A stretch of DNA of 64,000 nucleotides from JBDWFY01 sp039976075 (GTDB lineage: Bacteria; Pseudomonadota; Alphaproteobacteria; Rhizobiales; Stappiaceae). The stretch covers positions 372,001 through 436,000 of the forward strand of contig JBDWFY010000011.1 of assembly GCA_039976075.1 (NCBI GenBank), in the 5' to 3' direction. Shown piece by piece: positions 7,213-15,316 of the stretch. The notes under the pieces were generated by a model, which was given only the letters and a program-made list of their open reading frames with translations, was not told the origin of the DNA and did not search any database. Positions within the stretch are counted from its first letter, which is position 1, and the number at the start of each line of letters is the position of its first letter. Position numbers and translations under genes: made by a program.

Positions 7213-7749
7213 ATGGCTGAAACACCCGCAAAACTTGATGTCAAACGTGAAACGAAACCCGTAACGGCTTCAGAGGAATCATGGTCACCTTTTGAGTCAT
7301 TGCATCGCGAAGTTGACCGACTTTTCTCAGATTTCGGTCGTTTCGACTGGCGCCATCCATTTCACTTGTCGAGCCCGGGCCGCGAATTGGGCTGGCCTGC
7401 GCAATCGGCTTGGCGTCTGGTCCCGGAAATCGACCTCATAGAAGAAGATGAGGCTTACGAAATCACGGCCGAACTGCCTGGATTGAAGGAAGACAATATC
7501 GAAATCAAACTATCCAACGGGATGCTGACGATAAGGGGTGAAAAGAAAGCGGAAAAGGAAGAACGGAAAAAGGACTATCATCTGTCTGAGAGGCGTTTCG
7601 GTTCCTTTCAGCGCACGTTTCCGATACCCGAAGGAGTCGATGTCGATGCCGTTGAAGCAGTGCTGTCCCAAGGTGTTCTTTCAGTAAAAATTCCCAAAAC
7701 CGCCGAGGCCCGACAGAAGGAAAAAACGATTTCTGTCAAAGCCGCATAG
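7213..7749 (+). CDS. Hsp20/alpha-crystallin small heat-shock protein
   Basis: 178 residues from ATG 7213, chosen over 7189 because GGAG sits 10-14 bases before it and because the family N-terminus normally begins near the SFFESLHREVDRLF-like segment, here SPFESLHREVDRLF. The alpha-crystallin domain runs from about residue 75 to 165 (VPEIDLIEEDEAYEI, AELPGLKEDNIEI, then the conserved late strand GVLSVKIPK). It acts as an ATP-independent holdase in the cytoplasm and in PHA-producing bacteria can associate with granules. It is followed by phasin and PHA synthase genes, and preceded by an FNR box and a long leader with a hairpin. Confidence 0.92.
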   Translation: MAETPAKLDVKRETKPVTASEESWSPFESLHREVDRLFSDFGRFDWRHPFHLSSPGRELGWPAQSAWRLVPEIDLIEEDEAYEITAELPGLKEDNIEIKLSNGMLTIRGEKKAEKEERKKDYHLSERRFGSFQRTFPIPEGVDVDAVEAVLSQGVLSVKIPKTAEARQKEKTISVKAA

Positions 7750-7763
7750 TGCCGTTTGAATGT

Positions 7764-7818
7764 GTTGATGATCGGACTGGTGCAGCAGTCCCGCTTATAC
7801 CGGACGCCGATCATCAAC
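7764..7818. repeat. 12-bp perfect inverted repeat between hsp20 and phasin genes
   Basis: GTTGATGATCGG (7764-7775) and CCGATCATCAAC (7807-7818) are exact inverses separated by 31 bp. Each contains one perfect FNR half-site (TTGAT or ATCAA) next to GATC. It could be a pair of regulator sites for the phasin gene or an RNA hairpin that limits readthrough from hsp20. Confidence 0.6.
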
Positions 7819-7908
7819 CTGCGTTGAATCTCTGTTTTCGAAACCGCACAGGACAGGAACGATCCCTCTCAAATATCCATCAGATCAAGTCAGGAAGGAA
7901 TCTACAGC

Positions 7909-8313
7909 ATGAAAAACGCAAAGAAGACCGACGGGCGGAAGAAATCAGCGCCAAAAAGTCCGTTTCCCGCATTCTCTCCCGAAATGGCTTTCCCGACCTT
8001 ATTCTACTCTGCAGCAAAGATGCAGGGGCAGATGCTTCATGCCTATTTGAGCTACAACACTGAAATTCTTGATTTCCTGAAAAAACGGATCGCGGAAGAT
8101 ATCAAGCTGGTCGATTCCGTCACCCAGACTGACGATGCCAATGAAGCTGCAACGTCCTTCGTGGATTTCTGGCGCGAGGCGGTGGTTGAGTATTCCGGTG
8201 AAGCGGGCAAGTTGGCATCGATAAACTCGAAATTTGCCCTGGATGCGGTGGAGCAGCTTAGCGCAGAGGCGAAAACGGTCGAAAAGGAATTTGTCGCAGC
8301 CAATGCCGCCTGA
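7909..8313 (+). CDS. Phasin family protein (PHA granule coat)
   Basis: 134 residues with a basic, unstructured head (about 1-22) followed by amphipathic helices typical of Phasin_2: a hydrophobic segment around FPTLFYSAAKMQGQML, then alternating acidic and hydrophobic residues to the end, with the family-like ending LSAEAKTVEKEFVAANA. Phasins coat polyhydroxyalkanoate granules and modulate PhaC. The identity is supported by the PHA synthase gene 78 bp downstream. ATG 7909 follows GGAAGGAA at a normal distance. No catalytic residues are expected. Confidence 0.85.
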   Translation: MKNAKKTDGRKKSAPKSPFPAFSPEMAFPTLFYSAAKMQGQMLHAYLSYNTEILDFLKKRIAEDIKLVDSVTQTDDANEAATSFVDFWREAVVEYSGEAGKLASINSKFALDAVEQLSAEAKTVEKEFVAANAA

Positions 8314-8391
8314 GCCTGTCGCGAGACAGGTCGTTTCACGCAGTGTTGGCCGTGCGGTCAGCACTGCGAAAGGTTTTTGCAGGAGCAGAAA

Positions 8392-10254
8392 ATGGATACA
8401 CCTGTGCGCACCCGTCAAAAACGGGCTTCCAGACTTGAGAAGAACCGGGCGGCGACAAAGGGCAGGAGCGCGCCAACGGGCGTTGAACCATGCTCTGCTC
8501 ATGATTACTGGGAACGGGATTCCTTCAGTTCGACAGCTTTTTTTGACCTCACGGACCGGGCGCTGCGTGCGTCCCTGTCACGCTTTACGCTTGGCCTGTC
8601 GCCGCGTGCACTGACATCGGCCTATCTGGACTGGGCAACGGGTCTGTCCTATGCGTCGGGCAAACGAGCGCAATTGATGGACAAGGCATTCCGCAAAAGC
8701 CTGAAGTTCTCAGATTTCGCTCTCTCCCGGTCGATGCACCGCACCGATCCTGCCGGTTGTATCGAACCCTTGCCCCAGGATCGGCGGTTTAGGGATGACA
8801 CCTGGAAGCAGTTCCCTTTCGACTTGATCTATCAGTCGTTTCTGCTGTCGCAGCAGTGGTGGCACAATGCAACGACGGGTGTTAAAGGCGTTTCGGGGCA
8901 GCATGAACGGGTTGTCGAATTTGCTGCCCGCCAATGGCTCGATGTCTTCTCACCCTCGAACTTTCTCCTCACCAATCCCAAGGTGCTCAAACAAACCGCA
9001 GAGCAGGGCGGACAGAATCTCATACGCGGCTTTCAGAACTACGTTGAAGATCTGGAACGGACCCTGTCCGGGCAACGGCCAGAGGGTGCGGAGAACTTTG
9101 CGGTTGGCCACGATGTTGCTGCCACCCCGGGCAAGGTCGTCTTTCGCAATCGGCTGATCGAACTCATCCAGTACGAACCGGCGACAAAATCCGTGAAAGC
9201 TGAGCCGTTACTGATCGTGCCAGCCTGGATCATGAAGTATTATATCCTTGATCTTTCTCAGCAAAACTCGCTCGTGAAGTTCCTGGTCGACCGAGGGCAT
9301 ACGGTATTCATGATCTCCTGGAAGAACCCGGATCCGGGCGATCGGGATCTTTCCATGGACGACTATCAACAGCTTGGCATCATGAGTGCGCTGGAGGCTG
9401 TGAACCGAATTGTACCGGACCGGCACGTTCACGGCGTCGGATATTGTCTTGGCGGCACGTTGCTGGCCATCGCAGCGGCGGCAATGGCACGGGATGATGA
9501 TGACCGGTTCAAGTCGCTGACCTTTCTTGCAACACAGATCGACTTCGAAGAAGCGGGTGAGCTGACGCTGTTCATCAATGAAGAGCAAATCGCGTTTCTG
9601 GAAGACATGATGTGGGAACAGGGTTTTCTCGATACTCACCAGATGGCGGGAACGTTCCAACTGCTCCGCTCCAACGACCTGATTTGGTCCAAGATAGTTC
9701 AGGAATATTTGCTCGGCGAACGCAACCAGATGAACGATCTTATGGCATGGAATACAGATGCAACCCGGATGCCTTACAAGATGCACTCCGAATATCTTCG
9801 GCATCTGTTCCTCAACAACGACCTGGCCGAAGGACGGTACATCGTCGATCGCAGACCGGTCACCGTTTCCGATATCCGGGCGCCGCTGTTCGTGGTCGGG
9901 ACTGAGCGCGATCATGTTGCGCCGTGGCGCTCTGTCTACAAGTTTCATCTCCTGACGGACGCTGACATCACGTTCCTTCTGACCAGCGGCGGCCACAATG
10001 CCGGCATCGTTTCGGAACCCGGACATCGCGGCCGAACGTTCAGGGTCAGCGCTGCAAAAGCCGGAGACCCTTATATCGGCCCGAGACGCTGGGAAAACGA
10101 AACACCGGTGCAGGAGGGGTCATGGTGGCCTGAGTGGCAACAGTGGTTGGCCGATCAGTCTTCGGGAGAATCCGCCCCACCGGAAATGGGGGTGCATGAC
10201 AGCGATCTGCCTACTCTTCAGGACGCTCCGGGAAGTTATGTGCTTCAGCAATAG
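8392..10254 (+). CDS. phaC: Class I poly(3-hydroxyalkanoate) synthase
   Basis: 620 residues from ATG 8392, chosen because AGGAG lies at 8381-8385; a TTG start at 8377 is possible but lies inside that signal. The enzyme polymerises (R)-3-hydroxyacyl-CoA on the granule surface. The catalytic triad is complete: C352 in the lipase-like box GYCLGG, D507 in ERDHVAP, H535 in SGGHNAG. The PhaC N-terminal domain (about residues 60-230) precedes the alpha/beta-hydrolase core, and the WWPEW segment near the C-terminus is typical. About 30 residues at the N-terminus are basic and extra to the usual class I length (about 590). No phaA or phaB is in the window, so this copy may be a stress-specific second synthase. 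Confidence 0.93.
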   Translation: MDTPVRTRQKRASRLEKNRAATKGRSAPTGVEPCSAHDYWERDSFSSTAFFDLTDRALRASLSRFTLGLSPRALTSAYLDWATGLSYASGKRAQLMDKAFRKSLKFSDFALSRSMHRTDPAGCIEPLPQDRRFRDDTWKQFPFDLIYQSFLLSQQWWHNATTGVKGVSGQHERVVEFAARQWLDVFSPSNFLLTNPKVLKQTAEQGGQNLIRGFQNYVEDLERTLSGQRPEGAENFAVGHDVAATPGKVVFRNRLIELIQYEPATKSVKAEPLLIVPAWIMKYYILDLSQQNSLVKFLVDRGHTVFMISWKNPDPGDRDLSMDDYQQLGIMSALEAVNRIVPDRHVHGVGYCLGGTLLAIAAAAMARDDDDRFKSLTFLATQIDFEEAGELTLFINEEQIAFLEDMMWEQGFLDTHQMAGTFQLLRSNDLIWSKIVQEYLLGERNQMNDLMAWNTDATRMPYKMHSEYLRHLFLNNDLAEGRYIVDRRPVTVSDIRAPLFVVGTERDHVAPWRSVYKFHLLTDADITFLLTSGGHNAGIVSEPGHRGRTFRVSAAKAGDPYIGPRRWENETPVQEGSWWPEWQQWLADQSSGESAPPEMGVHDSDLPTLQDAPGSYVLQQ

Positions 10255-10261
10255 TGACCGG

Positions 10262-10275
10262 TTGATGGCGATTAG
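10262..10275 (+). promoter_or_regulatory. FNR-like box upstream of the alcohol dehydrogenase
   Basis: TTGAT-GGCG-ATTAG, 8/10, begins 8 bp after the phaC stop codon. A start near 10310 would place TCAGAT at -12 to -7 (weak) and leave a 31-nt leader. Confidence 0.5.
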
Positions 10276-10340
10276 GCACCGCTTGCCTGACGTCCGTTCA
10301 GATGATCTGATTGCAGGGCAACATAAAGGGAAAAGCTGTC

Positions 10341-11324
10341 ATGAAAGCCATGGTGCTCACGGCACCTCAAACCCCGTTGGTACTTGAAGAGCGGCCCGAT
10401 CCTATTCCCGGCGCCGGAGAGATCAGCGTTCAGGTCGAGGCGTGCGCGGTCTGTCGAACGGATTTGCATGTCGTAGATGGTGATCTGAAGGAGCCCAACC
10501 TGCCGGTGGTGCCGGGCCATGAAATCGTTGGTCGGGTCGTTGCCAACGGGCAGGGTGTCACCTCGCTCGCGATAGGCCAACGTGTCGGCATTCCGTGGCT
10601 GGGCCATACCTGCGGTCAGTGTGAGTATTGTGTCTCAGGAGCCGAAAACCTATGCGATGAACCGCACTTTACCGGCTATACACGCGATGGCGGTTTTGCT
10701 TCGCATGTTATCGCCGACGCTGACTTCGCCTTTCCGATGGAAGGCTTTGAGGATGCGGCCGCAGCAGCGCCGCTGATGTGCGCGGGTCTGATCGGCTGGC
10801 GGTCATTGAAGATGGCTGGTGAGGGTAAAAGGATCGGTCTATACGGCTTTGGTGCTGCGGCGCATATCCTGATCCAGGTCCTCAGTTGGCAGGGCCGGGA
10901 GGCCTATGCGTTCACGCGGACGGGCGATACCGACGCGCAGGCCCATGCAAGATCGCTGGGCGCGGTCTGGGTCGGTTCTTCCAACGAAAAACCGCCGCAA
11001 GATCTCGACGCAGCAATCCTGTTTGCACCGGTGGGTGATCTCGTGCCCCTGGCGCTAACGGCGGTGAAAAAGGGTGGTCGGGTCGTCTGCGGCGGCATTC
11101 ACATGAGCGACATTCCTTCGTTTCCCTACCAGATCCTGTGGGAGGAACGGCAGGTCCTGTCGGTCGCCAATCTCACCCGTGAAGATGCACATGAATTCCT
11201 GAAAATCGCGCCGGAAGCAGGCGTGAAAACCAACATCACGCTTTATCCGCTTGAAAAGGCGAACAATGCACTGGATGACCTGAGAGAAGGGCGCATTCAG
11301 GGAGCGGCGGTTCTGATTCCCTGA
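10341..11324 (+). CDS. Zinc-dependent alcohol dehydrogenase (MDR family, AdhA/AdhP-like)
   Basis: 327 residues from ATG 10341, which follows AAAGGGA; a start at 10311 lacks this. Catalytic zinc ligands C38, H60 and E61 are present, and the structural zinc site has its four cysteines C91, C94, C97 and C105. The NAD(P)-binding segment is GLYGFGAAAHIL, a variant of the usual GxGxxG. This subgroup oxidises or reduces primary alcohols and aldehydes. Being behind phaC and an FNR-like box, it could recycle NAD(P)H by reducing aldehydes when oxygen is short; that role is inferred from context. The electron donor cannot be read with confidence. Confidence 0.88.
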   Translation: MKAMVLTAPQTPLVLEERPDPIPGAGEISVQVEACAVCRTDLHVVDGDLKEPNLPVVPGHEIVGRVVANGQGVTSLAIGQRVGIPWLGHTCGQCEYCVSGAENLCDEPHFTGYTRDGGFASHVIADADFAFPMEGFEDAAAAAPLMCAGLIGWRSLKMAGEGKRIGLYGFGAAAHILIQVLSWQGREAYAFTRTGDTDAQAHARSLGAVWVGSSNEKPPQDLDAAILFAPVGDLVPLALTAVKKGGRVVCGGIHMSDIPSFPYQILWEERQVLSVANLTREDAHEFLKIAPEAGVKTNITLYPLEKANNALDDLREGRIQGAAVLIP

Positions 11325-11460
11325 GAGCATGTTTTTGATTGTTGAATCGCTAATCGGTACCAAGCCTTTGATTTGCCGCGAATCCTTTTAAAAAAGATGT
11401 TTCAATCATTCCGGGACACGCCGACGTGCGTGTTCCAATCGAAAAAGAGTTGGCCTCACA

Positions 11461-11928
11461 ATGGCTGAAGAAATTGAAATTTGCCTCGATGATCCCGCAA
11501 ATCCTGAAGTAAGGCGTATCATTGAGGCCCACAACGCCCACGGAGATGCGCACTATCCCGCCGACAGCAATCACCACCTGACCGCCGAGGGGCTTCAAGT
11601 TGAAGAGATCATTTTATTTGCTGCCCGGCTTGATGGCCGGCGCCTCGGCATTGCCGGGCTCAAAAAGCTGGACCAAACCACGGGCGAGCTGAAATCCATG
11701 CATGTCATGGAAGAGGCTCGGGGGTTGGGCGTGGGCGCAAAGCTTCTTGAGCACATTATCTCTGAAGCCCGGCAGTTGGGCCTGAGCGCACTTTATCTTG
11801 AAACCGGCAGCCGCGAGGCCTCCGCTGCTGCACGAGGTCTCTACGAGGCGTTCGACTTTTCCTACTGTCCGCCCTTTGGAGCGTACAAGGAAGACGTTGA
11901 AAGCGTCTTCATGATGCTGACGCTGTGA
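11461..11928 (+). CDS. GNAT-family N-acetyltransferase
   Basis: 155 residues. The acetyl-CoA pyrophosphate-binding loop is visible as ARGLGVGAKLLEHII (about residues 81-95), followed by the typical beta strand LSALYLETG and the late hydrophobic segment ARGLYEAFDFSYC. The pattern, including ETGSREASAAARGLYEAFDF, is close to the putative acetyltransferases of the YjdJ/PhnO-like group; the acceptor is unknown. ATG 11461 follows directly on a purine-rich stretch. It stands alone on the plus strand between the alcohol dehydrogenase and a cytochrome gene. I see no clear FNR box in its own upstream region. Confidence 0.85.
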   Translation: MAEEIEICLDDPANPEVRRIIEAHNAHGDAHYPADSNHHLTAEGLQVEEIILFAARLDGRRLGIAGLKKLDQTTGELKSMHVMEEARGLGVGAKLLEHIISEARQLGLSALYLETGSREASAAARGLYEAFDFSYCPPFGAYKEDVESVFMMLTL

Positions 11929-12026
11929 CAGTGGAAGATACTGTTACGTTTCATCGAAGGGCGTTCGCTGCATCCGCGTCAGCGAGGAGATCACCGGTGT
12001 AGATGATCCGGAAATCGACTTCTCAC

Positions 12027-12068
12027 GTGATCCTCGTCAAGGCGATGTCAGCTCATCCGGCGTATGAT
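12027..12068 (+). promoter_or_regulatory. FNR-like box with -10 before the dihaem cytochrome gene
   Basis: GTGAT-CCTC-GTCAA (12027-12040, 8/10) and TATGAT (12063-12068). With a start at about 12075 the box centre is at -41.5 and the hexamer at -12 to -7. The leader would be about 53 nt. Confidence 0.65.
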
Positions 12069-12127
12069 GCTGGGCAGGCCGAAAAGGCAGACGCCCCACC
12101 CGGAATCTTACCGAAATTGGTTCAATC

Positions 12128-12625
12128 ATGCGCCACATCTTCAAAATGTTTCTGTTGATTACTGTCTTTGTCTGGACAGTTGGCATTGCTGTAGCCCAAC
12201 AGTCGGACCCTCACCAGATCTACGAACAGAATTGCGGTGGTTGTCACGCGGCGCATGCTGGTGATTTCGCTTTTGAATCCACTGTAGCCACGGAGAATGG
12301 TCTGGTGGGAAAACAGTCAGCCCGGCTGCTGAGCGATCTGCTTGAAGCCGGACATGGCAAACTGACCGCAGAAGAGAGCGGCATTCTGATCAGGCATCTG
12401 GAAAACATCCTGAAATCCGGACGCGTGTATCGTGATAAATGCATCAACTGTCACGACAGTGCTGTTGAGCTCGCGCGAGGACAATTGATCGTCCGCGACG
12501 GTGTTCTTGTTGGCCGCTACTCAGACCGGGATATCGCGAAATTTCTCTCCGGCCATGGACGGCTGACCGAAGCCGAAGTCACAACAATTGTGGAAGTGTT
12601 TGAACGGCAGCTGATCACACCCTGA
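12128..12625 (+). CDS. Secreted cytochrome c with two CxxCH sites
   Basis: 165 residues with a signal peptide (about 1-23, cleaved after AVA). Two haem attachment sites are visible: C36-x2-C39-H40 (CGGCH) and C105-x2-C108-H109 (CINCH). The two halves may be repeated small cytochrome folds, although the second is followed by a segment (VRDGVLVGRYSDRDIAKFL) without an obvious methionine ligand. It probably works as a periplasmic electron carrier. Gene order and the FNR-like promoter place it in the low-oxygen island. It converges with the MerR gene; the 30 bp between them contain no evident terminator. Confidence 0.85.
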   Translation: MRHIFKMFLLITVFVWTVGIAVAQQSDPHQIYEQNCGGCHAAHAGDFAFESTVATENGLVGKQSARLLSDLLEAGHGKLTAEESGILIRHLENILKSGRVYRDKCINCHDSAVELARGQLIVRDGVLVGRYSDRDIAKFLSGHGRLTEAEVTTIVEVFERQLITP

Positions 12626-12655
12626 CAGGGCGAAGAGTCGTTTTTCTTCTAAAAT

Positions 12656-13018
12656 TCAGCAACTTGCCGAATTCGGGTCTTGAAAATAGGCGATCATTTC
12701 TTTCACTTTGCCGCGCATCGCCTTGAGATCCTTGATCTGCTGATCAATGTCGGTGAGTTTCGTTTCGAGATTGGCCATAACATCGCTGCGTGCGATCAGA
12801 TCGTTCGGATCATCAGGCAGAATGCGTCGAATTTCGGAGAGAGTGAAACCCAGAGCCTTGCTCATGGTGATCGTTCTCAACCGTGAGATCATTTCTTCAG
12901 GATAATCCCGATAGCCGTTTTCCAGTCTTGTTGGCAGCGGCATCAGGCCGTGCTTTTCATAGAAGCGAATACGGGATGTGGAGACACCTGTTGTCTCTGC
13001 CAGTTGACCGATTTTCAT
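12656..13018 (-). CDS. MerR-family transcriptional regulator
   Basis: 120 residues: winged HTH (residues 1-68: MKIGQLAETTGVSTSRIRFYE and the wing with GYRDYPEEMI), then one long dimerisation helix (about 70-115) ending in a single cysteine (NSASC). There is no metal-binding loop with paired cysteines, so it is not a typical heavy-metal MerR; ligand or redox sensing is open. It is divergent from an old-yellow-enzyme gene, and the shared spacer contains a promoter with the elongated 19-bp spacing that MerR proteins untwist. The flavin reductase gene is therefore its likely target. Confidence 0.9.
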   Translation of the reverse strand: MKIGQLAETTGVSTSRIRFYEKHGLMPLPTRLENGYRDYPEEMISRLRTITMSKALGFTLSEIRRILPDDPNDLIARSDVMANLETKLTDIDQQIKDLKAMRGKVKEMIAYFQDPNSASC

Positions 13019-13023
13019 AGCAC

Positions 13024-13054
13024 TTGACCTTAAACCATTGTCGAAGGTTTATAT
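13024..13054 (+). promoter_or_regulatory. MerR-type promoter with 19-bp spacer and central dyad
   Basis: -35 TTGACC (13024-13029) and -10 TTATAT (13049-13054) are separated by 19 bp. The dyad ACCTT (13027-13031) / AAGGT (13044-13048) lies between and over them. This arrangement, reading toward the old yellow enzyme gene, is diagnostic for MerR activation. Confidence 0.75.
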
Positions 13055-13085
13055 CAGCTGGGTTCCCAGACACAAGGACCCCAGC

Positions 13086-14336
13086 ATGAGTACATCCCCA
13101 CTTTTTGAACCGCTCACTTTACCAAATGGTTCAATCCTCAAAAATCGTCTTGCCAAAGCCGCGACTGAAGAAAGTCTGGCCGCCGCTGGCCAGCTGCCCG
13201 ATATCAGATTGCATACCCTCTATCGCCGTTGGGCGGAAGGGGGTGCCGGCCTTCTGATAACCGGCAACGTGATGGTTTCTCCCGATGCCATGTCCGGCCC
13301 GGCCAGCGTTGTGCTTCAGCAGGGGACTGACCTGACCCCCTTCATGTTCTGGGCCCAGGCAGGGCGCGCGGGCGGGGGGCAGTTCTGGATGCAGATCAAT
13401 CATCCGGGCAGGCAAACCTATGCCATGTTAGGTGAAGAAGCGGTCTCGGCATCGGATGTCGCTGTCGATATCCCAGGTCTTTCCAAGAATTTCCGCCAAC
13501 CCAGAGCGCTGCGTGCAGACGAGATCCAGACGCTCATCAGCAGATTTGCGACAACAGCGGAACTGGCCGAGGAGGCCGGGTTTTCCGGCGTTCAGATTCA
13601 CGCAGCTCATGGGTATCTGATCAATCAGTTTCTGTCGCCGCTGACCAATCGCCGCGACGACGAGTGGGGCGGGTCTTTGGAAAACCGTGCCCGGTTCCTG
13701 CTTGAGACCGTGCGGGCCGTCCGTGCGCAGGTTTCGGATAAGTTCTGTGTCGCAGTCAAGTTGAACTCAGCCGATTTTCAAAAGGGCGGATTTGACACCA
13801 GTGATGCAAAATGGGTTGTCGAACAGCTGGGTACCATGTCGGTTGATTTGGTCGAATTGTCGGGTGGATCCTACGAAAGCCCGGCCATGCAGGGGCGAAG
13901 CGAAGACGGTAGCAGCACAGGACGCAGAGAAGCCTATTTCGTCGACTTCGCCCGGGAAATTGCCGCGATTGCAAAGATGCCAATCATGGTGACAGGTGGC
14001 ATTCGTCGCCGCAAGGTGGCTGAAGATGCGCTGGTCAACCAGGCAGGTGGTATCGGAGTCGCCGTCCTGGGAATGGCAAGCGCGATGGCTTACGAGCCCG
14101 ATCTGCCCAACAACTGGCGCGCGGGAAAGACGCCGGATATCAACCTCCCGGTCGTTACGTGGAAGAACAAGAGAATGGCGGGTTTGGCGACGATGATGCT
14201 GGCATACAAACAGCTGGAACGCCTTTCGGCCGGGAAATCCCCCTCTCGCGGTGGCAGCCCGTTTCTAACGCTCATTCTGAACCAGATCAAAATGAAGAAG
14301 CTGACCAAACGATATCGACGCTGGCGGGAAAGCTGA
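13086..14336 (+). CDS. NADH:flavin oxidoreductase, old yellow enzyme family
   Basis: 416 residues from ATG 13086; the earlier in-frame start at 13038 would lie inside the promoter. An FMN-dependent TIM-barrel ene-reductase: the family signature is clear (FSGVQIHAAHGYLINQFLSP and the following RDDEWGGSLENR, with the H-x2-H-like catalytic pair represented in IHAAHGY). The N-terminal LFEPLTLPNGSILKNRLAKAA is typical. There is no C-terminal Fe-S/FAD extension, so it is the short form rather than a dienoyl-CoA reductase. It probably reduces electrophilic enones or quinones, which would fit induction by a MerR sensor. The last 60 residues after the barrel are basic and somewhat unusual. Confidence 0.9.
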   Translation: MSTSPLFEPLTLPNGSILKNRLAKAATEESLAAAGQLPDIRLHTLYRRWAEGGAGLLITGNVMVSPDAMSGPASVVLQQGTDLTPFMFWAQAGRAGGGQFWMQINHPGRQTYAMLGEEAVSASDVAVDIPGLSKNFRQPRALRADEIQTLISRFATTAELAEEAGFSGVQIHAAHGYLINQFLSPLTNRRDDEWGGSLENRARFLLETVRAVRAQVSDKFCVAVKLNSADFQKGGFDTSDAKWVVEQLGTMSVDLVELSGGSYESPAMQGRSEDGSSTGRREAYFVDFAREIAAIAKMPIMVTGGIRRRKVAEDALVNQAGGIGVAVLGMASAMAYEPDLPNNWRAGKTPDINLPVVTWKNKRMAGLATMMLAYKQLERLSAGKSPSRGGSPFLTLILNQIKMKKLTKRYRRWRES

Positions 14337-14475
14337 GTCCCGCTTCAATTTGAGTGATTGTCTTGTGGGCGGGGCCAATCATGATGTCTGTATCAGCATG
14401 ATGCGCTGAGACAACCATGCCTGCTCCGTCATCGATACGTTCCTCTGGAGTTTGAACTGGCTGGCAGGAAAAACT

Positions 14476-15231
14476 CTAACCGACGTCTAAAATCTCGCAT
14501 TGGTGCGCAGCAAGTCCTTGCCGGAAGTCGTTCGGCAAATCATGCGTCACGATGCGATCGATCAGGGGCCACTCCGCAACGCGGTAGGGTGAGACAGCAC
14601 AAATTTTTTCCGGCGACAGCAGGATGGTGGATTCGCCTGATCGTTCGATTATCCGATGCTTCATCTGTGCTTCTTCGCTGTCACCGGTGGTAAGGCCGTG
14701 TTCCGGATGCGCACCGGTCACGCCAATGAAACAGGCATCGGGAAGGGTGCGGTCGAGCTGGTGCATCGCTTCAGCGCCCATGGCGATCACTGAGTGGCGA
14801 AACAGCCGTCCGCCGATCAGCTCCACCGTCAGGTTCTCGTGCGCGAGCAACTCCATCGCAATGCTCGGGCTGTGCGTGATGATCGTGGCGGAAAGGTCCA
14901 AGGGCAGATGCCGGGCCATCTGGCGCGCGGTGGTGCCGCCATCGATAAACACGACCTGACCCGGCTCGATCAGACCAGCGGCGCGCTCTCCGATCCGGAT
15001 CTTTTCCGGCGAGGCAACCGGCAGCCGTTGCGGATAGGTGAGTGCGTCTTGAGAGATCGGGACGGCACCGCCATGGACGCGTTTCAATTTTCCGCCTGCG
15101 GCCATTTCTCTCAAATCCCGGCGGATCGTGTCTTCGGATAATCCAAGGTTACGGCTCTCGTCCTTGGCGACAAGACGGCCCGAGCGCTGCAGCTTTTTCA
15201 GCAGGTGATTTTTTCGTTCATCTGTCAGCAT
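14476..15231 (-). CDS. DeoR/GlpR-family transcriptional regulator
   Basis: 251 residues: N-terminal winged HTH (about 6-58, with the DeoR signature DTIRRDLREMAAGGKLKRVHGGA), then a sugar-phosphate-sensing domain of the DeoRC type (IDGGTTARQMARHL, and TGAHPEHGLTTGDSEEAQMK). Such proteins normally repress a nearby carbohydrate operon and respond to a phosphorylated sugar. The adjacent divergent gene is a Nudix hydrolase. The two translation starts are 86 bp apart, which leaves room for a shared operator, but I see no clear palindrome. The target may be outside the window. Confidence 0.88.
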   Translation of the reverse strand: MLTDERKNHLLKKLQRSGRLVAKDESRNLGLSEDTIRRDLREMAAGGKLKRVHGGAVPISQDALTYPQRLPVASPEKIRIGERAAGLIEPGQVVFIDGGTTARQMARHLPLDLSATIITHSPSIAMELLAHENLTVELIGGRLFRHSVIAMGAEAMHQLDRTLPDACFIGVTGAHPEHGLTTGDSEEAQMKHRIIERSGESTILLSPEKICAVSPYRVAEWPLIDRIVTHDLPNDFRQGLAAHQCEILDVG

Positions 15232-15316
15232 GTGCGTATCGCCTGACTGGCTCTTGACGTTGCACGAAGTTGCACGTTATTTCTCATTTATACACGAATT
15301 GGGTCGGGAGACAAAC

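Noticed and set aside
9208..10026. 272-codon minus-strand frame
   Set aside because: It is antisense to phaC, whose catalytic triad is complete.
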